From Exercitatus varius (GTDB taxonomy: Bacteria > Pseudomonadota > Gammaproteobacteria > Enterobacterales > Pasteurellaceae): a stretch of DNA of 64,000 nucleotides. The stretch covers positions 124,001 to 188,000 of the forward strand of contig NZ_JARQTO010000009.1 in the NCBI RefSeq assembly GCF_029577735.1, in the 5' to 3' direction. Positions 33,581-41,482 of this stretch are shown piece by piece. Every line of letters begins with the position of its first letter. Positions within the stretch are counted from its first letter, which is position 1. The translations under genes and the position numbers were made by a program. A model generated the notes under the pieces. It had not been told where the DNA came from and ran no database searches. It worked only from the letters and a program-made list of their open reading frames with translations.

Positions 33581-34381
33581 ATGGAAATTTCAACTTTACA
33601 AGTCGTTCTTGTATTCCTTGTATCCTGTGTTTGCGGCGCAGGCTCAATTCTTGACGAGTTCCAGACTCACCGTCCGTTAATCGCCTGTACTCTAATCGGT
33701 CTCGTACTCGGCGATATGAAAACAGGAATTATCGTCGGCGGTTCTCTTGAATTACTGGCTCTGGGCTGGATGAATATCGGCGCGGCGCTTGCACCGGATG
33801 CGGCGCTTGCCTCCGTGATTTCCACCATTTTAGTCATTGTCGGCGGTCAGGATATTTCAACGGGTATTGCGGTGGCCATTCCGCTTGCGGCGGCAGGTCA
33901 GGTATTAACCTATGTGGTTCGTGCAATTACCGTCGGTTTTCAACATGCGGCGGATAAATCCATTGAAGACGGTAATCTTGCCCGTTTAGACTGGATTCAC
34001 TTCGGCGCCTTAATGTTGCAAGCGATGCGTATTGCAATCCCGGCTTTAATCGTTGCCTTAACCGCCGGTACGGATGTGGTACAAACCATGTTGAATGCCA
34101 TTCCGCCGGTTGTGACGACCGGTCTTAAAATCGCAGGCGGTTTCATTGCGGTGGTCGGTTATGCGATGGTGATCAATATGATGCGCGCTGGCCACTTAAT
34201 GCCATTTTTCTATGCGGGTTTTGTTATTGCGGCATTCACCGATTTCAACTTAGTCGCGCTTGGCGTATTAGGAACGATTATGGCCGTCGTCTATATCCAA
34301 ATTCATCCTAAATACAACAAAAGCCAACAGATTGTAGTTGCGGCGTCTTCCAACAACGACCTTGACAACAGATTAGATTAA
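33581..34381 (+). CDS. manY: PTS mannose-family IIC component
   Basis: 266 residues, polytopic. The N-terminus MEISTLQVVLVFLVSCVCGA and the conserved IVGGSLELLALGWMNIGAALAPD (split here for length: IVGGSLELLALG, WMNIGAALAPD; about 50-72) are typical of mannose-type EIIC. With IID it forms the sugar channel in the inner membrane. It lies 10 nt after manX and 13 nt before manZ. Confidence 0.95.
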   Translation: MEISTLQVVLVFLVSCVCGAGSILDEFQTHRPLIACTLIGLVLGDMKTGIIVGGSLELLALGWMNIGAALAPDAALASVISTILVIVGGQDISTGIAVAIPLAAAGQVLTYVVRAITVGFQHAADKSIEDGNLARLDWIHFGALMLQAMRIAIPALIVALTAGTDVVQTMLNAIPPVVTTGLKIAGGFIAVVGYAMVINMMRAGHLMPFFYAGFVIAAFTDFNLVALGVLGTIMAVVYIQIHPKYNKSQQIVVAASSNNDLDNRLD

Positions 34382-34394
34382 TGGGGAAAACAAA

Positions 34395-35231
34395 ATGACA
34401 ACCGAAATCAAAAAAGTAACACAAAGCGATTTAAATTCCGTTGTTCTTCGTTCTAACCTTTTCCAAGGTTCATGGAACTTCGAACGTATGCAGGCTCTCG
34501 GATTTATGTATTCGATTTCGCCGGTGATCAAACGCTTATATCCGGATCCGAATTCACAGGAACGCAAAGACGCCATTAAACGTCACCTTGAATTCTTTAA
34601 CACGCAACCTTTCGTTGCCGCACCCGTTTTAGGCGTCACCATCGCCATGGAAGAAGAACGTGCCAACGGTAAAGAAATCGATGACGCCGCCATCAACGGT
34701 ATCAAAGTCGGTCTGATGGGCCCGTTAGCCGGTGTGGGCGACCCGATTTATTGGGGAACGGCGCGTCCGGTATTTGCGGCGCTCGGTGCGGGTCTTGCAT
34801 TAAGCGGCAGCATTTTAGGTCCGTTACTTTTCTTCGTATTATTTAACTTTGTACGTTTGGCAACCCGTTACTACGGCGTAACCTACGGCTACAAAAAAGG
34901 GTTGGACGTGGTGCAGGATATGAGCGGCGGTCTGCTGCAAAAATTAACCGAAGGCGCTTCTATTCTCGGCTTGTTTATTATGGGCGCGTTGGTGCAAAAA
35001 TGGACCAGCATTAACGTTCCGCTCGTGGTTTCCACCATTCAAAAACAAGACGGAACGACCGAAGTTACCACCGTCCAAAGCATTCTGGACAGCTTAATGC
35101 CGGGTTTACTCGCATTACTGCTCACTTTCGCTTGTATGTGGTTGTTACGCAACCGCGTCAATGCGCTCTGGATTATCGTCGGTTTCTTCGTCATCGGCAT
35201 TTTAGGCGCATGGACGGGAATTCTTGCGTAA
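34395..35231 (+). CDS. manZ: PTS mannose-family IID component
   Basis: 278 residues. The hydrophilic N-terminal half has the family features RSNLFQGSWNFERMQALGF (about 16-34) and GLMGPLAGVGDPIYWGTARP (about 103-122). The C-terminal part is hydrophobic. It pairs with ManY in the membrane and contributes to sugar recognition and phosphorylation coupling. The mannose family also carries glucose, glucosamine and related hexoses. After it come two hairpins before yobD. Confidence 0.95.
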   Translation: MTTEIKKVTQSDLNSVVLRSNLFQGSWNFERMQALGFMYSISPVIKRLYPDPNSQERKDAIKRHLEFFNTQPFVAAPVLGVTIAMEEERANGKEIDDAAINGIKVGLMGPLAGVGDPIYWGTARPVFAALGAGLALSGSILGPLLFFVLFNFVRLATRYYGVTYGYKKGLDVVQDMSGGLLQKLTEGASILGLFIMGALVQKWTSINVPLVVSTIQKQDGTTEVTTVQSILDSLMPGLLALLLTFACMWLLRNRVNALWIIVGFFVIGILGAWTGILA

Positions 35232-35254
35232 AATCGACCGCACTTTATCTGTCG

Positions 35255-35309
35255 GGGCAAATTATTTTGCCCTGCTTATTTAAGTTGATTGGGCGAATAT
35301 CATTCGCCC
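35255..35309 (+). other. Two tandem hairpins between manZ and yobD
   Basis: GGGCAAA (35255-35261) pairs with TTTGCCC (35266-35272), loop TTAT. GGGCGAAT (35291-35298) pairs with ATTCGCCC (35302-35309), loop ATC. Neither is followed by a T-run, so they are not ordinary terminators. They may protect the manXYZ mRNA end or set yobD/manA expression. Confidence 0.65.
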
Positions 35310-35331
35310 TCATAAACGACCCATAAACACC

Positions 35332-35784
35332 ATGATCAACACCATCCTAACGTTCTCCGTCATCGCCTATTTCGCTTACGCCTTCTTCGAACAATTCGGT
35401 ATCGACCGACTCAAAGGCAAAACCCGCTTAAAAGTGCGGTTAAAAAAACGTGCAAAATTAGACAGCCTGATTTTTATCGCATTAATCGGCATTATTATTT
35501 GGCAGGCGGAAGGAAATATCGAACCTTATACCGTTTATCTGCTCGGTTTTCTGATTATTCTCAGCATCTACGCCGCCTTTTTCCGTACGCCGATGTTAGT
35601 AATCAAAAACGGCGGTTTTTTCTTCGAGAATATTTTCATCACTTTTGATAAAATCGAGGCCATTAATTTAGCAAACGACTACAAACTGGTTTTCGATCTC
35701 AAAAACGGCAAACGCATTATCGCGTGGCTCACTAATCAAGCGGACACCGATGCGGTGGTTACCCTGCTGGGCGGCTATAAATAA
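35332..35784 (+). CDS. yobD: YobD / DUF986 membrane protein
   Basis: 150 residues. Three membrane segments (about 3-20, 47-62, 68-88) and a soluble C-terminal part (about 95-150; FFENIFITFDKIEAINLAND). The family is small and uncharacterised. In E. coli yobD follows manXYZ exactly as here, so a link to mannose PTS function is suspected but unproven. It is separated from manZ by 100 bp with tandem hairpins and from manA by 13 nt. Confidence 0.88.
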   Translation: MINTILTFSVIAYFAYAFFEQFGIDRLKGKTRLKVRLKKRAKLDSLIFIALIGIIIWQAEGNIEPYTVYLLGFLIILSIYAAFFRTPMLVIKNGGFFFENIFITFDKIEAINLANDYKLVFDLKNGKRIIAWLTNQADTDAVVTLLGGYK

Positions 35785-35797
35785 CGGAGGACATTCC

Positions 35798-37003
35798 ATG
35801 GCGGGCATTTATCCCATAACCGGCACATTACAAAATTACGCTTGGGGCGGCGAAGATTATCTTCCCGAACTGCTCCGTTTCGCCAAACAACCGCACACTC
35901 ATTACGCGGAATGGTGGCTCGGCGCGCACGCTTCCTCGCCGTCGACGATTAAAATTGACGGCAAGTCGCAATCGCTCATGGAATTTTTAATGCAAAATCC
36001 GACCGCACTTGGCGCGCAAAGCCGTGCAACTTTTGGCGATGAACTGCCTTACTTACTGAAAATTCTGGATGTGAAAAAACCGCTTTCCATTCAACTTCAT
36101 CCGACCAAACGGCAAGCGGAATCGGGCTTTGCCGCGGAAAATGCCAAAGGCGTGGATTTAAAGGATCCGAAACGCACCTATAAAGACAACAATCACAAAC
36201 CCGAAATGATGATTGCGCTGTCGGATTTCTGGCTATTACACGGTTTTAAAACCAAAGTTAAAATTATTGAAACTTTAAAAACTCGCTCAAATTTGACCGC
36301 ACTTTTAAGCAAACTTGAAGAGCGGAACTTACACGATTTCTACGCCGACATCATGCAGGCCGGACAAGCGGAACTGGCAGGTTGGTTATTGCCGATTATT
36401 GAAGCCAATCAGGCCGCTTACGCCAACGGCGAATTAACCTTAGAAAATCCGGATTATTGGGTGCTGTATACCATGGAAGCCATGGAAATTGCGCCGCAGA
36501 AACTGGATCCGGGCTTAGTTTGTTTTTACTTGTTTAACATCGTGCATATCAAACCGGGCGAAGGCATTTTTCAGGACGCGGGCATTCCGCACGCATATCT
36601 GCGCGGACAAAATATCGAATTAATGGCCTGTTCCGATAACGTGATTCGCGGCGGGTTAACGCCGAAACACGTAGATATTCCCGAACTATTGAAAATAGTG
36701 GATTGTCGAGAAGTCGAACCGAAAATTATTCCCGCCGCCCCGCAAAATAACGGTTCTTTCACCTATCAAACGCCGGCCGAAGATTTTGCGTTGGAAAACG
36801 TGCGCTTTGATGCAGATTTCAACCTGAACGGCACTGCAAAAAACGGAATGATTTTGTTCGTCATGGAAGGCGCTTTGCAATTGAGCGAAAAGTCTGCCGC
36901 GCTCGAACTTAAACAAGGCGAATCCGCTTTTATCGGGGCACAAACCGATTACCGAATCAGCGGCGTAGAAAACGGTTACTGCGTGTTGGCTAAACTGCCT
37001 TAA
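35798..37003 (+). CDS. manA: Mannose-6-phosphate isomerase (type I)
   Basis: 401 residues from MAGIYPITGTLQNYAWGG; GGAGG 7 nt upstream supports this start, and the upstream in-frame ATG at 35750 lies inside yobD. Zinc ligands are visible in IQLHPTKRQAE (Gln/His), HKPEM (Glu) and the active-site segment FQDAGIPHAYLRGQNIELMA (about 264-283). It converts mannose 6-phosphate, the product of the upstream PTS, to fructose 6-phosphate. Its position behind manXYZ-yobD makes one pathway operon. Confidence 0.95.
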   Translation: MAGIYPITGTLQNYAWGGEDYLPELLRFAKQPHTHYAEWWLGAHASSPSTIKIDGKSQSLMEFLMQNPTALGAQSRATFGDELPYLLKILDVKKPLSIQLHPTKRQAESGFAAENAKGVDLKDPKRTYKDNNHKPEMMIALSDFWLLHGFKTKVKIIETLKTRSNLTALLSKLEERNLHDFYADIMQAGQAELAGWLLPIIEANQAAYANGELTLENPDYWVLYTMEAMEIAPQKLDPGLVCFYLFNIVHIKPGEGIFQDAGIPHAYLRGQNIELMACSDNVIRGGLTPKHVDIPELLKIVDCREVEPKIIPAAPQNNGSFTYQTPAEDFALENVRFDADFNLNGTAKNGMILFVMEGALQLSEKSAALELKQGESAFIGAQTDYRISGVENGYCVLAKLP

Positions 37004-37008
37004 TCCAT

Positions 37009-37036
37009 AAAAATCCGCCGAGCCGGCGGATTTTTT
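37009..37036. terminator. Bidirectional terminator between manA and rsmC
   Basis: AATCCGCCG (37012-37020) pairs with CGGCGGATT (37024-37032), loop AGC, flanked by A- and T-runs. Confidence 0.93.
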
Positions 37037-37045
37037 CTGCTAAAT

Positions 37046-38047
37046 TTAAACGCGAACCGAATAAACCTTAAATTTATTGGTTTTCGCCAACACGCGGTGA
37101 CCGCCGAAATGCTCGTCAAGCAAATCGGGATACGGCAAAAAGGCGTTTGCCACAATGCGCAGTTCACCGCCGTCTTTTAATCGCCGGCGGGCTTCTTTGA
37201 TTAATTCGTTCACCGCGCGATAAGCGGTGTCAATGCCGTCGTGGAACGGCGGATTAGAAATAATCAGATCGAACTTCTCCTGCACGTGAGAAAAAACATC
37301 ACTCGCCAGCACCTCGCCCGCCAAATGATTTTCCGCCAGAGTACGTTCGGCGGACGCCAGCGCCATGGCGTGAATATCGGTCAACGTCACTCGGACTTGC
37401 GGATTCCGACACTTCACATATGCGCCGAGAATGCCGGCGCCGCATCCCAAATCCAACACGTCGCCGCGAACGGGTTCGTTAATCGTTGATAACAACAATT
37501 CGGTGCCCGCATCCAATTCGTTGGCGCTGAACACGCCCGGCAGGCTGTAAACGGTTAATTCGCCCAATTTAGGATTCCGATAGGTTTTCCAGTAATCGGC
37601 GATATCAAAGTGCGGTCGATTTTTCAAACAAAAATGATACAACCCGCAACGGCGCGCCGAATCGATTTTCCCGATTTCGCCGAAAGGTTCCAGCATTTTC
37701 TCCGCCGAACGCACGCCGCAACGGTTTTCACCGATAATCAGAATTTCCTGATTTTCCCGCCCGTTCGCCAACAACTGCATTAACTGAAACTGCACTTCCG
37801 CTTTGTTTTTCGTCCAGTAATACACAATCAAATCCGCCTGCGTGTCAAAAACAGGCGAAAATTTGACCGCACTTTTCCGGTTTAGCCCGTTCGCATAGTC
37901 AAAATACCAAGACCACACCGTCACGGCTTTGGCCGTTTTCTGGATTTGAGCGGGAAAATCATCGTGAACGCCGCCGGCGAATAATAAGGTTTTATCGCGG
38001 AAAAGAGACAAATGGCGTTCTAAAACCTGGCTTTCGAGAGAAATCAT
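37046..38047 (-). CDS. rsmC: 16S rRNA m2G1207 methyltransferase RsmC
   Basis: 333 residues from MISLESQVLERHLSLFRDKT, matching the RsmC start; a 33-codon upstream extension would run into holD and is rejected. The N-terminal half is the degenerate RsmC domain (LFAGGVHDDFPAQI). The C-terminal half is a Rossmann methyltransferase with VLDLGCGAGILGAY (SAM-binding, about 203-216) and the N2-guanine motif ISNPPFHDG (about 263-271). It methylates G1207 of 16S rRNA in the 30S subunit. Divergent from holD. Confidence 0.93.
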   Translation of the reverse strand: MISLESQVLERHLSLFRDKTLLFAGGVHDDFPAQIQKTAKAVTVWSWYFDYANGLNRKSAVKFSPVFDTQADLIVYYWTKNKAEVQFQLMQLLANGRENQEILIIGENRCGVRSAEKMLEPFGEIGKIDSARRCGLYHFCLKNRPHFDIADYWKTYRNPKLGELTVYSLPGVFSANELDAGTELLLSTINEPVRGDVLDLGCGAGILGAYVKCRNPQVRVTLTDIHAMALASAERTLAENHLAGEVLASDVFSHVQEKFDLIISNPPFHDGIDTAYRAVNELIKEARRRLKDGGELRIVANAFLPYPDLLDEHFGGHRVLAKTNKFKVYSVRV

Positions 38048-38108
38048 GTTGGGAAATCCTGAGAGATACGTTAAAATCATCGGCATTATAATGGAAAACG
38101 AAAGCCGA

Positions 38109-38516
38109 ATGAACAGACGTGATCTTCTCTTACACAAAATGGGCATTATTCAATGGGAACTCGTCCGCCCCGACGTATTAAAAGGCGCGGTGAATATTCC
38201 TATTTCGGAAAATATCAAGTTGGTCGTGATTTCAGACAGCCCCATCGACCGGCAAAATCCGCTTTTGCAGGACATTTTGCGCAGCGTCGATTTGAACGAT
38301 ACCGACTGTCTGCTTACCGATTTCGCTCATGCGTCACATCTGAATATTCAACATTCGCTGCAATATTGGATTCTGAGCGAAAATCAGGAAAAAATCGACC
38401 GCACTTTACCTTTGTGCAAACAGGCGGAAAAAATCTGGCAATCCGCCGATTTGTCGCAACTGAAAAACAATGCGAAATTCAAACGCGCCTTGTGGAAACA
38501 GATTTGCGCGGTCTGA
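38109..38516 (+). CDS. holD: DNA polymerase III psi subunit
   Basis: 135 residues from MNRRDLLLHKMGIIQWELVR, followed by the short conserved C-terminus ALWKQICAV of HolD. Psi links the clamp loader through chi to SSB. In-frame ATGs at 38046 and 38091 exist, but a TATAAT at 38087-38092 would put the transcript start after both, and homologues start at MNRRD. The gene diverges from rsmC across about 60 bp. An ACGGC/GCCGT hairpin with T's (38529-38550) may end it. Confidence 0.87.
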   Translation: MNRRDLLLHKMGIIQWELVRPDVLKGAVNIPISENIKLVVISDSPIDRQNPLLQDILRSVDLNDTDCLLTDFAHASHLNIQHSLQYWILSENQEKIDRTLPLCKQAEKIWQSADLSQLKNNAKFKRALWKQICAV

Positions 38517-38560
38517 TTGTACAGTTTTACGGCAAACAAACGCCGTTTTTCAGTTTTTCC

Positions 38561-38588
38561 TTGCAATATGTGCTGAAACGAGTATATT
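38561..38588 (+). promoter_or_regulatory. tRNA-fMet promoter
   Basis: TTGCAA (38561-38566), 16 bp, TATATT (38583-38588), 13 bp before the mature tRNA 5' end. The -35 and spacing are identical to those of the tRNA-Leu promoter. Confidence 0.75.
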
Positions 38589-38601
38589 AGCCGCCATCAG
38601 A

Positions 38602-38678
<77 letters not shown>

Positions 38679-38687
38679 AATTCAAAA

Positions 38688-38713
38688 AAGGCGTTCATGA
38701 TGAACGCCTTTTT
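38688..38713 (+). terminator. tRNA-fMet terminator
   Basis: AAGGCGTTCA (38688-38697) pairs with TGAACGCCTT (38701-38710), loop TGA, then TTT. A-run before it allows use by convergent proA as well. Confidence 0.9.
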
Positions 38714-38734
38714 GCTTTCCGATATCAATCCGAG

Positions 38735-39988
38735 TTAACTTCGCACCGTGTAATCGCCGGTGGCCACCCATTTATAGGTAGTTAACGCCTCCAAGCCCAT
38801 CGGACCGCGCGCATGCAGCTTCTGCGTGCTGACGGCAACTTCCGCGCCAAGCCCGAATTGGCCGCCGTCGGTAAAGCGCGTACTGGCGTTCACATAAACC
38901 GCCGCCGCGTCGACCTGCGCCACAAATCGGCGCGCCAAGTGCGGAGATTCCGTTAAAATCGCTTCCGAGTGCTGGCTGCCGTATTCGCGAATATGCGCTA
39001 CCGCCGCCTCAATATCTTTCACAATCACGACGTTTAAATTGGTACACAGCCATTCTTGCCGCAATTCTTCTTCCGTAACGGGCGAAACATCCGCGCGGGC
39101 ATTATGCAAAATTTCATAGGCCGCCGCATCGGCATAATATTTCACCGATAATTCGGCGGCAAGTTTCGGCAGAAATTCGTGTGCGATACTTTCCTGCACT
39201 AATAAAGTTTCCAGCGTATTACACGTGCTCGGGCGCTGGGTTTTGGCATTTTTAATCACCGAAATCGCACGATGTTGATCCGCACTTTGTTCCACAAAAG
39301 TGTGACAAACGCCGATTCCTCCCACGATGACCGGAATCGTCGCGTGTTGCTTGCACAATGCGTGTAACCCCGCCCCGCCGCGCGGAATAATCATATCCAC
39401 GTAACGATCCGATTTCAGCAATTCCATCACCAGTGCGCGATCGGGATCGGTAATCGCCTGCACCGCCGTTTTTGGTAAACCGGCTTTTTCTAACGCATGT
39501 TGCACGACCTCCACCAAAATCCGGTTAGAATGCCGGGTTTCTTTACCGCCGCGCAGAATCACCGCGTTCCCGGTTTTCAGACAAAGGCTTGCCACATCGA
39601 TCGTCACGTTCGGTCTCGCTTCATAAATCGTGCCGATAACGCCCACCGGCACACGAATCCGCTCCAGTTTCAAGCCGCTGTCCAGCATACCGCCGTCGAT
39701 TAATTTGCCCACCGGATCCGCCAATGACACCACATGGCGTACGTCTTTTGCCATTCCTTGCAGCCGTTCCGGGGTTAACAATAAACGATCGATAATGGCG
39801 TCGGTTAATCCGCTTGCTCGCGCGGCGTCAATGTCTTGCGCGTTCGCGGCTAAAATCCGCTGCTGCTGGGATTCCAGCTGTTCCGCAATAATCTGTAATG
39901 CGCGATTTTTTTCTTGCGCGGACAACTGGCTTAACTCAAATGCCGCCTGGCGTGCCGCTTTTCCCATTGCCTCTAAATTCGTCATCAT
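38735..39988 (-). CDS. proA: Gamma-glutamyl phosphate reductase
   Basis: 417 residues, start supported by AAGGAT. Aldehyde-dehydrogenase fold: GTIYEARPNVTIDVASLCLK (about 118-137), NAVILRGGKE, IPRGGAGLH, and the catalytic-cysteine segment RPSTCNTLETLLV (about 250). It reduces gamma-glutamyl phosphate to glutamate semialdehyde, the second step of proline synthesis. No proB is adjacent. It stands alone between the tRNA-fMet terminator and an inverted-USS terminator. Confidence 0.95.
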   Translation of the reverse strand: MMTNLEAMGKAARQAAFELSQLSAQEKNRALQIIAEQLESQQQRILAANAQDIDAARASGLTDAIIDRLLLTPERLQGMAKDVRHVVSLADPVGKLIDGGMLDSGLKLERIRVPVGVIGTIYEARPNVTIDVASLCLKTGNAVILRGGKETRHSNRILVEVVQHALEKAGLPKTAVQAITDPDRALVMELLKSDRYVDMIIPRGGAGLHALCKQHATIPVIVGGIGVCHTFVEQSADQHRAISVIKNAKTQRPSTCNTLETLLVQESIAHEFLPKLAAELSVKYYADAAAYEILHNARADVSPVTEEELRQEWLCTNLNVVIVKDIEAAVAHIREYGSQHSEAILTESPHLARRFVAQVDAAAVYVNASTRFTDGGQFGLGAEVAVSTQKLHARGPMGLEALTTYKWVATGDYTVRS

Positions 39989-40040
39989 TTTTATCCTTAT
40001 TCGACTTTTTGCACAGCATACCCGATCTCAAAATACAAAA

Positions 40041-40080
40041 AAAGTGCGGTCAAAAACATGCAAGATTTTGACCGCACTTT
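40041..40080. terminator. Inverted-USS terminator downstream of fabB
   Basis: AAAGTGCGGTCAAAA (40041-40055) pairs perfectly with TTTTGACCGCACTTT (40066-40080) around a 10-nt loop. It ends the minus-strand fabB unit. Confidence 0.87.
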
Positions 40081-40097
40081 ATCATGCCGTTCCGGAA

Positions 40098-41318
40098 TTA
40101 TTTTTCATAACGGCGGAAAACTAACGTCGCGTTGGTACCGCCGAAGCCGAAACTGTTGGACATCACGGTTTTTAAGCCGGCATTTTCTTTCGTTTCGGTA
40201 ACGATATTCAAGCCTTGCGCCTGTTCGTCCAAGGTTTCGATGTTGATACTCGGCGCAATGAAGTCGTTTTGTAACATTAACAACGTATAAATGGCTTCGT
40301 GCGCACCGGCGGCGCCTAATGAGTGCCCCGTCATGGATTTCGTGGACGAAATCGCCGGCGTTTGATCGCCGAATACCGCTCTGATTGCGCCTAATTCTTT
40401 GACGTCGCCGACCGGAGTTGAAGTGCCGTGCACGTTGATATAATCGATTGGCGTATCCACATTTTGCATTGCCTGACGCATGCAACGTTCCGCGCCTTCA
40501 CCGCTTGGCGCCACCATGTCGTAACCGTCGGAGGTGGCGCCGTAGCCGACCACTTCCGCATAAATTTTGGCACCGCGCGCTAAAGCGTGTTCCAGTTCTT
40601 CAACCACCACCACTGCGCCGCCGCCTGCGATAACGAAACCGTCGCGGTTTGCATCATACGCACGGGAAGCTTTTTCCGGCGTTTCGTTATATTTGGTTGA
40701 AATCGCGCCCATGGCATCAAATTGCGCCGCACCTTCCCAGGACAATTCTTCCGCACCGCCGGCAAAAACGATATCCTGTTTGCCCAACTGAATTAATTCC
40801 ACCGCATTTCCGATACAGTGCGCGGAAGTGGCGCAAGCCGAACTGATTGAATAGTTCACGCCTTTGATTTTAAACGGTGTCGCCAAGCAGGCTGACACGC
40901 TTGAAGACATGGTTTTGGTTACTGCATAAGGACCGATCGCTTTCACGCCGCGCGCACTACGCGCCGCATCGGCGGCTTTTACCTGATAATGGGCGGAACC
41001 GATACCCGCACCGATAACCAAACCGGTACGTTCGTTAGAAACCTGATCTTCCGTTAAACCCGCATCCTCAATGGCTTCTTTCATGGAAAGATAAGCGTAT
41101 GCCGCCGCATCGCCCATAAAACGATAAATTTTACGGTCGATTAATTCCGCAGGATTTAACTTAATCGTTCCCGCAATATGGCTACGCATGCCGATTTCGA
41201 TAAAACCCGGAACGGTTTCAATCCCTGATTTACCCGATTTCAATGACGCTAACACTTCTTCTTTGTTGTTACCGATGCTAGAGATAACCCCGAAACCGGT
41301 GATAACCACTCTTTTCAT
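40098..41318 (-). CDS. fabB: 3-Oxoacyl-ACP synthase I
   Basis: 406 residues from MKRVVITGFGVISSIGNNKE; AAGGAAG upstream supports this start over a frame opening 11 codons earlier. The catalytic Cys lies in SISSACATSAHCIG (about 158-171), and the two histidines in NVHGTSTPVGD and GHSLGAAGAHEA complete the Cys-His-His triad. KAS I elongates acyl-ACP and is needed for unsaturated fatty acid synthesis. It is a single gene, divergent from mnmC. Confidence 0.96.
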   Translation of the reverse strand: MKRVVITGFGVISSIGNNKEEVLASLKSGKSGIETVPGFIEIGMRSHIAGTIKLNPAELIDRKIYRFMGDAAAYAYLSMKEAIEDAGLTEDQVSNERTGLVIGAGIGSAHYQVKAADAARSARGVKAIGPYAVTKTMSSSVSACLATPFKIKGVNYSISSACATSAHCIGNAVELIQLGKQDIVFAGGAEELSWEGAAQFDAMGAISTKYNETPEKASRAYDANRDGFVIAGGGAVVVVEELEHALARGAKIYAEVVGYGATSDGYDMVAPSGEGAERCMRQAMQNVDTPIDYINVHGTSTPVGDVKELGAIRAVFGDQTPAISSTKSMTGHSLGAAGAHEAIYTLLMLQNDFIAPSINIETLDEQAQGLNIVTETKENAGLKTVMSNSFGFGGTNATLVFRRYEK

Positions 41319-41482
41319 TCTGTCTTCCTTTGTTGGATTAAATAAATTCACCTTACACTTGTAAGCTGAATGCTAATTTACTATGAAATCGAAATATTGC
41401 AAGCATTTATTGCCATATTCGACCACTTTATACCGACACAGGATTATAATAAACTCCAAAATCAGAAAAAAGGAATAAATAC

